Shown here: positions 9,991 through 18,621 of the stretch, piece after piece | Position numbering within the stretch: position 1 is the stretch's first letter | Layout: every line of letters begins with the position of its first letter | Assembly: GCA_030604135.1 (NCBI GenBank) | Contig: JAUVWL010000002.1 | Location: 62,001-126,000, forward strand | DNA from: Burkholderiales bacterium | GTDB lineage: Bacteria > Pseudomonadota > Gammaproteobacteria > Burkholderiales > Burkholderiaceae_C | Length of the DNA stretch: 64,000 bases | Direction: 5' to 3' | Notes under the pieces: model-generated | The model's database searches: none | What the model was told of the DNA's origin: nothing | What the model saw: only the letters and a program-made list of their open reading frames with translations | Position numbers and translations under genes: made by a program

Positions 9991-12551
9991 ACGACAAAAC
10001 CCCCTCGACCTTGAGCGAGCCAGTACCACCGGCACTGGCCGTTGGCCACTTCCAGGACCAGGCGCTGGCTGTGGTGCTGCTGACGGCCAGCGTGGCAACC
10101 ACACTGACCACGACGGGCATTCTCCTGCGCGACGGGCTCGGTCCGACAGCGAAAGTGGCCTTGGCCCTGACTACCGCTTTGTGGCTGTTGTGGCCGATCT
10201 ACCGGTCCAGTTACCGTCGTTGGGTGGCTTATGCCCTGATTCTGGCCCTGTGGTGTGCTTCTGTTGGCGCCATCTTGTCGCAGGGCTCGGTCCGAAGCGG
10301 TGGCAGCCTGGCGATGCTCGCCACGCTGGTCCTCGCTGGCAGTTTTCTGCCTCGAACCGCCACGTTAATAACGGCACTGATCAGCCTGCTCGTACTCGCG
10401 GGGCTGAACCTGCTGGAGCAGACAGGCAGTCTGAGCATGCAGTTGCCTGCCGTGGGTTGGACCGTCTGGATACTGCAGGCCACCTGCATCGTGACGACAC
10501 TGGTCAGCTTGCTGTTCAGTCGCTTCCGTCTGCTGGAGGCTTTTCGGGAGCAGAAGGATGCGTACGACGTCGCCGTCCTTGCCGAGCGCGACATGCGGGC
10601 CAGTCAGGAGCGGTTTTTGTCGCTGTTCCAGAACAACCCGGCAGCCACCCTGGTTCTGAGCCTGGAGACCCGACGCATCGTCAACGCCAACGCGGCCTTT
10701 GAAAGGCTGCTGGGCTACCCGAACGAACGGCTGATCGGACAATCACCACCAGAGTTCTGGGCCAATCCAGCAGAGCACCTGGCCTTCAGGGCGATGCTCA
10801 AGGCCCAAGGGCAGGTGAGCAACCTTCGGGTCAAACTCAGGTGCAAGGATGGCTCGGAGATCGATGCGGTGGTCTTTGGCAATGTGGTCAACCAGGAAAG
10901 CGAGCGGCTGCTCATGATCATGGTGCTGGACGTGAGTGCCGAAGAACAGTCCAAGCGCGCCTTGCGCACATCGGAAGAACGCTTCTCGAAGGCTTTCAAT
11001 TTCAGCCCCTTGGGCATGACCATCACGCGTTTGTCAGACGGCCTGTTTGTCGAGGCCAACCCGGCCAATGAGCGCGTGATCGGATGGACGCAGGACGACC
11101 TGCGTGGCCGCACCTCGATTGAAGTCGGTGTCTGGATCGATGAGAAGGACAGGGAAGCCTATGTGCAGACGCTGCGCTTGCACGGACGCCTGCAAGGCTA
11201 CGAAACCCGCATGCGCAGCCGCCAGGGCGAGGTGGTTCCGGTCAAGGTGTGGGCTGAAATCATCGACATCGGTGGTGAACACTGTGCCCTCTCTTTCACC
11301 CTCAATGTGGCGGAAGAAAAGCGTCGGCAGGACACCCTGATCAACCTGGCCGAAGGCGTCTCGGCCCACACAGGTGAAGCATTCTTTCTGTCGCTGGCCG
11401 AGCGTCTGGCAGCGGCAACAGCCTCCCAGGGAGTGGTCGTGGTTGAGCTGAGCGGTCCCCAGGACGGCGAAAGCCTGGCGCTTCGGATCGGTGACGAACT
11501 GCAAGCCAACCGACGAATGAGTTTGACCCACACCACGTACAGCCGCCTGCTGACCAACGAAGGCCTGCTTGTCCTGGACCTTGAAAGCAGTCAACTGGTG
11601 CAAAGCACCCCGCCGTTCGATCCTGACCTCGTGGGCGCTCTGGCCGGCATGGCCTTGCGTGACGCCGATGGCACGCCCATCGGCCTGCTGGCGGTGGTCT
11701 GGTACGGAGCCATGCTACCCAGCGACGAAACCCGCGCGCTCATTCAAGTGTTTGCCAGCCGTTGCAACGCCGAACTGGTTCGCCTGCAGCGGGACCGCGA
11801 AATCCTGCGCTTGCAGGCCACGCTGGAACAGCGCGTGCAAAAAAGGACTGAGCAGCTGCAGTACCTGAACCAGGAACTGGAGACCTTTTCGTACTCGGTT
11901 TCGCACGACCTCAAATCGCCCCTGCGGTCGATCGACGGCTTCATGCACCTTTTGCAGGAGCAACTGGCTGGCAGACTCCATGCGCAGGATGACGAGTTGA
12001 TTCAGCGTGTGATGGCCTCCGTTGCACGGATGAACACCTTGATCAACGACCTGTTGTCGCTGGCCAGGGTCAGCCAGGGGCAGTTGCAGCGCACCCGTGT
12101 GAACCTGAGTGAGCTGGTCATGGACGTGGTGCGGCGAGAGAGGGACCGGGATTCCGAGCGGGAAGTGGAAGTGCACATCGAACCCGACCTGCACGCCAAC
12201 TGCGATCCCAGGATGGCGCACATCGTGTTTGAGAACCTGATTGGCAACGCCTGGAAGTACAGCCGCCACACGCCTCGGGCCCGCATCGAGTTCGGGTCAT
12301 GCCACGACCCCGAGACCGGTGAGACGGGCTTCCATGTTCAGGATAATGGTGCCGGTTTTGACATGGCCCGTGCCGACCGCCTGTTCAAGCCCTTCACCCG
12401 GCTTCACGGCAGCAATGAATTCGAGGGCTCAGGAATCGGCCTGGCCACGGTGCGCCGCATCATAGAACGCCATGGCGGCCAGATCAGGGGCGAAGGCCAT
12501 CCGGGTCAGGGTGCGAGGTTCTGCTTCAGTTTCGGCAGCGAGACCGTCTGA
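9987..12551 (+). CDS. Membrane-bound PAS-PAS-GAF sensor histidine kinase (second of a tandem pair)
   Basis: This 854-residue kinase begins in an ATGA overlap with the upstream kinase and has the same layout: membrane helices in residues 25-180, two PAS domains, a GAF-like region, then HisKA with His640 in SVSHDLKSPLRSIDGF. The ATPase motifs are ENLIGNAWKYS, DNGAGFD and GSGIGLATV. The second PAS domain shares the segment SEERFSKAFNFSPL followed by MTITRL with its neighbour, so the pair arose by duplication. HisKA and ATPase parts are close to bacteriophytochrome kinases, but no bilin-binding cysteine context is evident. The signal sensed is unknown. Translation is very likely coupled to the first kinase. 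Confidence 0.93.
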   Translation: MNDKTPSTLSEPVPPALAVGHFQDQALAVVLLTASVATTLTTTGILLRDGLGPTAKVALALTTALWLLWPIYRSSYRRWVAYALILALWCASVGAILSQGSVRSGGSLAMLATLVLAGSFLPRTATLITALISLLVLAGLNLLEQTGSLSMQLPAVGWTVWILQATCIVTTLVSLLFSRFRLLEAFREQKDAYDVAVLAERDMRASQERFLSLFQNNPAATLVLSLETRRIVNANAAFERLLGYPNERLIGQSPPEFWANPAEHLAFRAMLKAQGQVSNLRVKLRCKDGSEIDAVVFGNVVNQESERLLMIMVLDVSAEEQSKRALRTSEERFSKAFNFSPLGMTITRLSDGLFVEANPANERVIGWTQDDLRGRTSIEVGVWIDEKDREAYVQTLRLHGRLQGYETRMRSRQGEVVPVKVWAEIIDIGGEHCALSFTLNVAEEKRRQDTLINLAEGVSAHTGEAFFLSLAERLAAATASQGVVVVELSGPQDGESLALRIGDELQANRRMSLTHTTYSRLLTNEGLLVLDLESSQLVQSTPPFDPDLVGALAGMALRDADGTPIGLLAVVWYGAMLPSDETRALIQVFASRCNAELVRLQRDREILRLQATLEQRVQKRTEQLQYLNQELETFSYSVSHDLKSPLRSIDGFMHLLQEQLAGRLHAQDDELIQRVMASVARMNTLINDLLSLARVSQGQLQRTRVNLSELVMDVVRRERDRDSEREVEVHIEPDLHANCDPRMAHIVFENLIGNAWKYSRHTPRARIEFGSCHDPETGETGFHVQDNGAGFDMARADRLFKPFTRLHGSNEFEGSGIGLATVRRIIERHGGQIRGEGHPGQGARFCFSFGSETV

Positions 12552-12563
12552 AAAGGCCACCCT

Positions 12564-13391
12564 TCAATGGCTGTGCGCCAGCCCACTGACCAGGGTCACG
12601 AGTGCGATTCCGGCCAACAGCCACGCGACCTGTGCGACGGTCTGACGCAGTCCCAGGCGTTTCTGCAACTGGGGAATCAGGTCCGCCAGGGCCACGTAGA
12701 CAAAGCTGCTCGAGGCCGCCACCAGAAAGTAAGGCAGCCAGTCTTCCAGGCGGTTGAGCAGGACATACCCCACCAGCCCGCCCAGCGCGGTGACGGTCCC
12801 GGCCATGGACACCTTGATCAGTGCGGCCCGTTCAGTGCCAGAGGTTTGCCTGAGCACCACCAGATCCCCCATATGGTGCGGCACCTCGTGCGCGAGCACC
12901 GCGATCGAGGCAACCACACCCAGGCGAACGTCGGCCACAAATGCCGAGGCGATCAGGATGCCGTCACCAAAGGCGTGTACGCTGTCGCCCGCCAGCACAG
13001 CCCAACCGCCAGCCCGGCGATCGTCCTCACCGTGACGATGATGATGGTGGTGGTGACCATGACCATGCCCTTGGTGTTCGCCAGCCTCTGTTCCGGGCGA
13101 AACGGGACCCTGGTGGTGCTCGTGGCCGTGGTGCCAGAGTTCGGCCTTGTCGAGCAGAAAGAAGAACACCAGGCCCGCCAACAACAGGGCAAACAGCTCA
13201 TGTGCGCCCGCCGCGCTCTCGAAAGCCTCGGGTAGCAGGTGCATGAATGCGGTGGCCATCAAGGCGCCAGCAGCCAGGCTGAGCATGTGCTGGGTGAAGC
13301 GCGCCAGCATGGCAAAGCTCAGCAAGGCGGCCAACCACACGCTGCCCACACCGGCAGCAACGGTTCCGATCAGGATCGCAATCAGAGTCAT
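12564..13391 (-). CDS. ZIP-family metal (zinc) transporter
   Basis: This 275-residue inner-membrane protein imports divalent metal, probably zinc, into the cytoplasm. It has eight predicted helices with the metal-site motifs HAFGDG (helix IV) and HEVPHHMGD (helix V), and a cytoplasmic histidine-rich loop GHGHHHHHHRHGE between helices III and IV. An upstream in-frame start would add 15 residues lacking family character, so I used the ATG giving MTLIAILIGTV. The start lies only about 43 bases downstream of a strong terminator hairpin on the same strand, which leaves little space for a promoter. It converges on the second histidine kinase with a 12-base gap. Confidence 0.92.
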   Translation of the reverse strand: MTLIAILIGTVAAGVGSVWLAALLSFAMLARFTQHMLSLAAGALMATAFMHLLPEAFESAAGAHELFALLLAGLVFFFLLDKAELWHHGHEHHQGPVSPGTEAGEHQGHGHGHHHHHHRHGEDDRRAGGWAVLAGDSVHAFGDGILIASAFVADVRLGVVASIAVLAHEVPHHMGDLVVLRQTSGTERAALIKVSMAGTVTALGGLVGYVLLNRLEDWLPYFLVAASSSFVYVALADLIPQLQKRLGLRQTVAQVAWLLAGIALVTLVSGLAHSH

Positions 13392-13434
13392 GTCAAAAGG
13401 TACGCGGATTCGGCCACCAGCGGGGACCAGGCAC

Positions 13435-13462
13435 AAAAAAGGGGCCGCAAGTCGCGACCCCG
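13435..13462 (-). terminator. Rho-independent terminator after the 6S-like RNA
   Basis: Read on the minus strand, a GC-rich hairpin (GGGGTCGC, five-base loop GACTT, GCGGCCCC, with one U-G pair) is followed at once by six T residues. It lies just downstream of the 6S-like RNA and the dienelactone hydrolase gene and would end transcripts from either. Confidence 0.85.
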
Positions 13463-13471
13463 CTGCGCCAG

Positions 13472-13647
13472 CAACCTAGGAGTCTGCGCTGCAGAAAAAG
13501 CATCGGCTGCAACACACGACAAACCGGTCTCCCGCGGTACTGCCTCCTGCGCCCAAGGGGCCTCCCTGGGCTTGTCGGGAGAACCACATGAGCCTCGGTT
13601 TTCGTGCGTTTCGCTTCGATGCCTCCTGCCGCTCAGACTCCTGGGCT
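13472..13647 (-). ncRNA. ssrS: Probable 6S RNA (RNA polymerase-binding regulatory RNA)
   Basis: The minus strand here can fold end to end into one long rod of about 175 bases. The 5' segment at 13631-13645 (CCCAGGAGTCTGAGC) pairs with the 3' segment at 13475-13489 (GCGCAGACTCCTAGG), including nine uninterrupted pairs. Further pairings continue inward: GCATCG with CGATGC, CACGAAAACCG with CGGTTTGTCGTG (one bulge), TCTCCCG with CGGGAGA, and an apical hairpin GCCCAGGG/CCTTGGGC. Length, closed ends, unpaired bubbles and the segment GTTGCAGCC near the 3' side resemble 6S RNA, which sequesters the housekeeping RNA polymerase in stationary phase. It starts at the stop codon of the dienelactone hydrolase gene and is followed by a terminator. 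Identity as 6S is inferred from structure only. Confidence 0.62.
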
Positions 13648-14546
13648 CAGGCGACCCCATTCTGCCGGAACCAGTCCAGCGCACGCTTCCAGCCATCTTC
13701 AGCCGCATCCTTGCGGTAACTTGGACGGTAGTCGGCATGGAAGGCATGTGGAGCACCTGGGTACACCACGAACGAGGATGCCTTGGCCGCAGCATTACCT
13801 GACGCCAGCGCAGACTTCATCTTATCAACCGTGTCAAGGGGTATGCCCGAGTCTTCCGCTCCATACAGGCCCAGCACCGGCCCGTGCAGCTGCCCGGCGA
13901 CGTCCACCGGATGCCGGGGGGTCAGCTCGCTGGTGGGCCCCACCAGTCGACCGTACCAGGCCACCCCAGCTTTGACCGCCGGGTTGTGCGCCGCATACAG
14001 CCAGGTCTGCCGACCACCCCAGCAGAACCCCGTGACTCCGAGCTTGCCAATGTCACCCCCATGGGCCGCTGCCCACTGGACGGTGGCATCCAGATCGCCC
14101 AGTACCTGGGCGTCCGGCACCTTGGATATGACCTCGGCGATCAGGCGCGCCATCTCACCGTAACTCTGGGCATCACCTTGACGAACGAACAATTCGGGTG
14201 CCAGTGCCATGTAGCCGGCCCGCGCCAGGCGACGGGCCGTGTCGGCAATGTACTCGTGCACACCAAAGATCTCCGACAGCACCAGCACCACAGGCAGGCC
14301 GGTCTTGCCTGCGGGCGCCGCCCGGTACACCGGCATCGAGAACCCGGCCACATCGACCATGACCTCGCCGACAGTCAGGCCATCGGAAGGCGTCGTGATT
14401 GCTGTCTGGGCCAGCGAAGGCAAGGCCGCTGCCGCATAGCCAACACCCAGCGCCGCTTTCAGTGCGGTTCGGCGTGTGGCTCCCTCACCCGTCGTGCGAC
14501 CAGGGAGCAAGGCCGACAAGTCCTGTTGGTGCGAATCGTTGAGCAT
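13647..14546 (-). CDS. Dienelactone hydrolase family protein, Tat-type signal
   Basis: This 299-residue alpha/beta hydrolase carries the dienelactone-hydrolase nucleophile Cys175 in GVTGFCWGG, the acid in GLYGAEDSGIP, and the histidine in PGAPHAFHADY, so the Cys-Asp-His triad is complete. The N-terminus has TRRTALKAALGVGYAAAALP ending in LAQ, which looks like a twin-arginine signal and suggests export of a folded enzyme. Classic dienelactone hydrolases act in the cytoplasm on chlorocatechol products; the exported form has no certain substrate. Its stop codon touches the 6S-like RNA that follows on the same strand. Confidence 0.9.
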   Translation of the reverse strand: MLNDSHQQDLSALLPGRTTGEGATRRTALKAALGVGYAAAALPSLAQTAITTPSDGLTVGEVMVDVAGFSMPVYRAAPAGKTGLPVVLVLSEIFGVHEYIADTARRLARAGYMALAPELFVRQGDAQSYGEMARLIAEVISKVPDAQVLGDLDATVQWAAAHGGDIGKLGVTGFCWGGRQTWLYAAHNPAVKAGVAWYGRLVGPTSELTPRHPVDVAGQLHGPVLGLYGAEDSGIPLDTVDKMKSALASGNAAAKASSFVVYPGAPHAFHADYRPSYRKDAAEDGWKRALDWFRQNGVA

Positions 14547-14717
14547 GGTTGGGTCTCCTGAAGTTCATCGAATGGGTGGGATCGGTATCACCGTCCGCAA
14601 GTTTCAGAATGCTGAGTCAATCCCGATCCGTCGAATACGGCAGACAGGAATCCGACCCGACCAGGGGCTACCGTCAATGCTCCTCCACCACCATCATGAC
14701 AGCAGGCGCAGCGTCCG

Positions 14718-15776
14718 TCACTGCGCCGGATCGCGTGCTTCCCAGCGGATGGCATCGATCGCGGCCAGCAGCTCGGGCGACAGCTGCACGCTCCAGGCGT
14801 CCAGGCATTCGTCCAGCTGCGCCAGCGAAGTGACGCCGATGATGGTGCTGGCGACACGCCAGTTGCGGTAGCAGAAGGCCAGCGCCAGCTGCGAGGGTGT
14901 GAGGCCGTGTTCGCGGGCCAGGGCGTTGTAGCGGCGCGCGGCAGCGAGCGAATCGGGCCGCCCCCAGCGCTGCTTGCGCATGGACTCGAACAAGGCCATG
15001 CGGCCATGGTCGCCGACCAGGCCGGTCTCGTCGTATTTGCCGGTCAGCAGACCGAAACCCAGCGGCGAATAGGCCAGCAGATCCACGCCCAGGCGGTGGC
15101 AGGTTTCGTCCAGTCCGTTTTCATGGGTCCGGTTGATCAGGCAATACGGGTTCTGCACCGTGGCCACACGCGGCAGGCCATGCTGTTCGGCCAGGCGCAC
15201 GAACTCGTGCACACCATACGGTGACTCGTTGGACAGCCCGATGGCCCGCACCTTGCCCTGGCGCACCAGCTGGTCCATGGCCTCGAGCTGTTCGTGGATG
15301 GACGCACAGTCCTTGTCCTTGGTGGGGTCGAAGTACATGGCACCAAAAGCGGGCACATTGCGCGCCGGCCAGTGGATCTGGTAGAGATCGATGACCTCGG
15401 TCTGCAGTCGGCGCAGGCTGCCTTCACAGGCGTTCACGATCTCGGCCCTGGTCAGGCCGGACTGCTCACCCCGTATCCAGGGCATGCCACGCGAAGGACC
15501 GGCCACCTTGGTGGCCAGCACCAGTTTCTGTCGCGCGCCAGGGCGGCGGGCGAACCAGTTGCCGATGATGGTTTCGGTGGCACCACAGGTCTCTGCCCGG
15601 GCAGGCACCGAGTACATCTCGGCTGTGTCGATGAAGTTGACACCGCGCTCCAGTGAGCGGTCGAGGATGGCGTGGGCATCGGATTCATTCACCTGTTCAC
15701 CAAATGTCATGGTGCCCAGGCAGATGGCGGTGACTTCCAGGTCGCTCTGGCCAAGGGTGGTGGTGGGCAGTTTCAC
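14718..15776 (-). CDS. tas: NADP(H)-dependent aldo/keto reductase, Tas family
   Basis: This 352-residue cytoplasmic TIM-barrel oxidoreductase closely resembles Escherichia coli Tas: the segments ICLGTMTFGEQVNESDAH, FIDTAEMYSVPAR, YQIHWP and VQNPYCLINR correspond to it block by block. The catalytic tetrad is visible as Asp and Tyr in FIDTAEMY, a lysine in VLATKVAGP, and His in YQIHWP. The physiological carbonyl substrate is unknown. The start overlaps the end of the upstream acyl-CoA synthetase gene by four bases (ATGA), so the two are translationally coupled. Confidence 0.92.
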   Translation of the reverse strand: MKLPTTTLGQSDLEVTAICLGTMTFGEQVNESDAHAILDRSLERGVNFIDTAEMYSVPARAETCGATETIIGNWFARRPGARQKLVLATKVAGPSRGMPWIRGEQSGLTRAEIVNACEGSLRRLQTEVIDLYQIHWPARNVPAFGAMYFDPTKDKDCASIHEQLEAMDQLVRQGKVRAIGLSNESPYGVHEFVRLAEQHGLPRVATVQNPYCLINRTHENGLDETCHRLGVDLLAYSPLGFGLLTGKYDETGLVGDHGRMALFESMRKQRWGRPDSLAAARRYNALAREHGLTPSQLALAFCYRNWRVASTIIGVTSLAQLDECLDAWSVQLSPELLAAIDAIRWEARDPAQ

Positions 15777-17569
15777 TTCTTGCTTTCCTGTTCTTGCTGG
15801 TAGCGGGCCTCTTCCTGCAGGCGCAGCACGCGCCGCTGGACCTTGCCCGTGGTGGTCATGGGCAGTGAGTCTACAAACTCCACGGCCTTTGGGTATTCGT
15901 AGGGCGCCAGTTTCCCTTTGACGTGTGCCTGCAGTTCCTTCACCAGCCCGTCATCGGGTTCATGACCAGGCGCCAGCACCACATAGGCCTTCACCACGGC
16001 GCCACGCTCGGCGTCCGGCTTGGGCACCACCGCTGCATTGGCCACCGCCGGGTGCTTGACCAGGCAGTTCTCGATCTCGCTGGGGCCGATGCGGTAGCCG
16101 GCCGCCTTGAACACGTCGTCGGCACGCCCCTGGTACCAGAGATAGCCGTCGGCGTCGCGAACCGCGAGGTCGCCCGTGCGGCACCAGCTGTGCAGCGGCA
16201 CGCCCAGCACCTCGTCGCGTTCGGCAAGCTGCGCGGCGGTGGCCAATGGGTCCGGCGTGAACTTGCCATGGGTGGCAGCCTCGTTCTTCCAGTAGCCCAG
16301 GAAAAAGATCGGATCCGGCTGGCCGTGCACGTCCAGCCTGTGTACCGCCACGTCACCGGGAACACCAACGGGACACTCATGACCTGCTTCGTCGATCACC
16401 GCCACCCGGTGACCGGGATAGGCCTTGCCCATGCTGCCAGCCTTTGCAGCGTATAAACGCGAACAGTTGCCCACGATGTAGTTGATCTCGGTCTGACCGA
16501 ACATCTCGTTGACCGTGATGCCCAGCTGCTGCTCGCACCAGGCAAACACCGCGTCGCCCACCGCCTCGCCGGCGCTCATCAGGCCTTCCAGCCGGATGTC
16601 ATAGAGCTGACGCGGCTTGGGGCAGGCCTTCATCATGGCCTTGAGGGCCGTCGGAAACAGGAAAGTGTGGGTCACACGGTGCCGCTCCAGCAGCTCGAAC
16701 GCGACCTGCGGACTGAAGCGACCGTTGTACCCGACGATGGGGCGCCCAAAGTACAGCGTGGGCAGCAGGGCATCCATCAGGCCACCGGTCCAGGCCCAGT
16801 CCGCCGGGGACCAGAACACCGCCTGCGAGGCCGCAGAAGCATCGAACGGGTCGAAACCGAACCAGTTCTGACTGCAGATGAAACCGCTGAGGTTGCCGAT
16901 CAAGGCCCGGTGTGGAATGAGCGCGCCCTTGGGGTTGCCTGTGGTGCCGCTGGTGTAGATGAGGACTGCAGCCTCTTCGGCCCGCGTGGGCACCAGATCG
17001 AAGCGGTCAGGCTCCTGCGCCAGCACCGAAGTCCAGTCCAGCGCGCTGCCACCGGTCGCCAGACCGTCGACGGCGATGACCGTGTGCAGGGCCGGACAGT
17101 CTGCGCTGACGGCCTGCACCGCCGCATAGGTACTGGCATCGCAGATGGCCACCACGGCCTCGCTGTCATGCAGGCGATAGGCCAGCGCCTCCGGCCCGAA
17201 CAGCTGCGACAGTGGCATGCCCACCGCGCCCATCTGAAGCACGGCCATGTAGGCCACCGCCGTCTCGAAGCGCTGTGGCAACACGATGGCCACCCGGTCG
17301 CCGCGCCCCACACCCAGGGCCAACAGGGCGTTGGACAGTCGGTTGGCCTGCTGCTGCAGCTCGGCGTAGCTGTGCTCGCGGTCGGCCTGATGCGCGCCGC
17401 AGGCAATCACCGCCGTCTGGCCCGCATGCCGACTGTCTTCGGCCCAGCGGCGCGAGCACACCTGGGCCATGTTGAACCACTCGGGGACATCCCATCGGAA
17501 GTTCCCATGCAGGCTCAAGTAGGCGTCTTCTGCCACTGGCCTGCTGTCGCTGCGACGACTCGCTCGCAT
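15773..17569 (-). CDS. AMP-dependent acyl-CoA synthetase (acetyl/medium-chain type)
   Basis: This 598-residue adenylate-forming enzyme activates a carboxylic acid to its CoA thioester. The ATP-binding motif AVLIYTSGTTGNPKG is near the middle of the N-terminal domain. Later come the AMP-binding NEMFGQTE, the hinge and C-terminal domain with the GRADDVFKAAGYRIGPSEIE core, and the acetylatable lysine in TTTGKVQRR. It looks most like short or medium-chain acyl-CoA synthetases. I chose the ATG at 17569 because an AGGAGA ribosome-binding site stands at the right distance; further upstream starts have none. It is divergent from the alpha/beta hydrolase gene by 34 bases and overlaps the tas gene. Confidence 0.92.
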   Translation of the reverse strand: MRASRRSDSRPVAEDAYLSLHGNFRWDVPEWFNMAQVCSRRWAEDSRHAGQTAVIACGAHQADREHSYAELQQQANRLSNALLALGVGRGDRVAIVLPQRFETAVAYMAVLQMGAVGMPLSQLFGPEALAYRLHDSEAVVAICDASTYAAVQAVSADCPALHTVIAVDGLATGGSALDWTSVLAQEPDRFDLVPTRAEEAAVLIYTSGTTGNPKGALIPHRALIGNLSGFICSQNWFGFDPFDASAASQAVFWSPADWAWTGGLMDALLPTLYFGRPIVGYNGRFSPQVAFELLERHRVTHTFLFPTALKAMMKACPKPRQLYDIRLEGLMSAGEAVGDAVFAWCEQQLGITVNEMFGQTEINYIVGNCSRLYAAKAGSMGKAYPGHRVAVIDEAGHECPVGVPGDVAVHRLDVHGQPDPIFFLGYWKNEAATHGKFTPDPLATAAQLAERDEVLGVPLHSWCRTGDLAVRDADGYLWYQGRADDVFKAAGYRIGPSEIENCLVKHPAVANAAVVPKPDAERGAVVKAYVVLAPGHEPDDGLVKELQAHVKGKLAPYEYPKAVEFVDSLPMTTTGKVQRRVLRLQEEARYQQEQESKK

Positions 17570-17603
17570 GCGCAGTCTCCTGTGTGTTTTTATCATCTGT
17601 GGA

Positions 17604-18512
17604 ATGTACCAAGTCATCCGCAACGCCCGCAGCGAGTTTGTCCCGATCCGCGACCAGCACTACCACGTGCGCATCTGGGGTGAGCCCCAGGTCGACACAA
17701 GCCCACTCGTGCTGGTCCACGGCTGGATGGATGTGGCCGCGTCCTGGCAGTTCATGGTCGATGCCCTGGCGGATGGACGCTGGATCGTGGCACCCGACTG
17801 GCGCGGCTTCGGCCTGACCCGCCGCGAGGGGCCGCCGGTCGACAGCTACTGGTTTGCCGACTACCTGGCCGACCTCGATGCCCTGCTCGATCACTATGTG
17901 GGCGAGCGGCAGGTCGATCTCGTGGGTCACAGCATGGGTGGCAACGTCGCCATGATCTACGCGGGCGTGCGCCCAACGCGCATCCGGCGCCTGGTCAACC
18001 TGGAAGGCTTTGGCATGCCGGCCACCAAAGCGGCCCAGGCACCCGGGCGCTACGGTCAATGGCTGGACGAGCTGCGCGCACTGCGCCAGGGCCAGACCAC
18101 CCTCAAGCACTACGACAGTGCAGACCAGGTGGCCCGGCGCCTGATGAAGACCAACCCGCGCCTGCCGCAGGACAAGGCCGACTGGCTGGCCCGCCAATGG
18201 GCCGAGCCCGACAAAAAGGGCCAATGGCAGATCCTGGGCGACCCGGCCCACAAGGTGGTCAGTGCCCACCTGTACCGGGCGGACGAGGCACTGGAGGTGT
18301 TCAAGCGGATCGAGGCGCCCACCCTGAGCGTGACCGCCAGCGACGACAGCCTGGGCCTGTGGTGGCGTGGCAGGTACACCCTGGCCGAGTACCGTGAACG
18401 GCTCCAGGCCGTGCCACGGCTGACCGAAGCCCAGGTCGACGATGCCGGCCACATGCTGCACCACGACCAGCCCGAAGCCCTGGCGCGACTGCTTCACGAC
18501 TTCCTCGATTGA
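17604..18512 (+). CDS. Alpha/beta hydrolase
   Basis: This 302-residue hydrolase has an oxyanion-region motif LVHGWMDVAASW, the nucleophile Ser in LVGHSMGGNVA, an acidic residue in SVTASDDSLGLWW, and the catalytic histidine in DDAGHMLHHDQPEALA. These define an esterase/lipase-like fold with no recognisable substrate. No signal peptide is present. I used ATG at 17604, which gives MYQVIRNARSEF; an earlier in-frame ATG would run into the promoter space of the divergent acyl-CoA synthetase. The divergent pair presumably shares a regulatory region of only 34 bases between start codons. Confidence 0.88.
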   Translation: MYQVIRNARSEFVPIRDQHYHVRIWGEPQVDTSPLVLVHGWMDVAASWQFMVDALADGRWIVAPDWRGFGLTRREGPPVDSYWFADYLADLDALLDHYVGERQVDLVGHSMGGNVAMIYAGVRPTRIRRLVNLEGFGMPATKAAQAPGRYGQWLDELRALRQGQTTLKHYDSADQVARRLMKTNPRLPQDKADWLARQWAEPDKKGQWQILGDPAHKVVSAHLYRADEALEVFKRIEAPTLSVTASDDSLGLWWRGRYTLAEYRERLQAVPRLTEAQVDDAGHMLHHDQPEALARLLHDFLD

Positions 18513-18621
18513 TGCCATCCGCCTCCTCGGCGGTTCATGAGAAAATTCAGGGTTTGCTCCACCCCTCGGCCGTTGCCGATGCGGTGGCGATGGCACAGCC
18601 CGAATCCGAGAGAGAGTTTCC

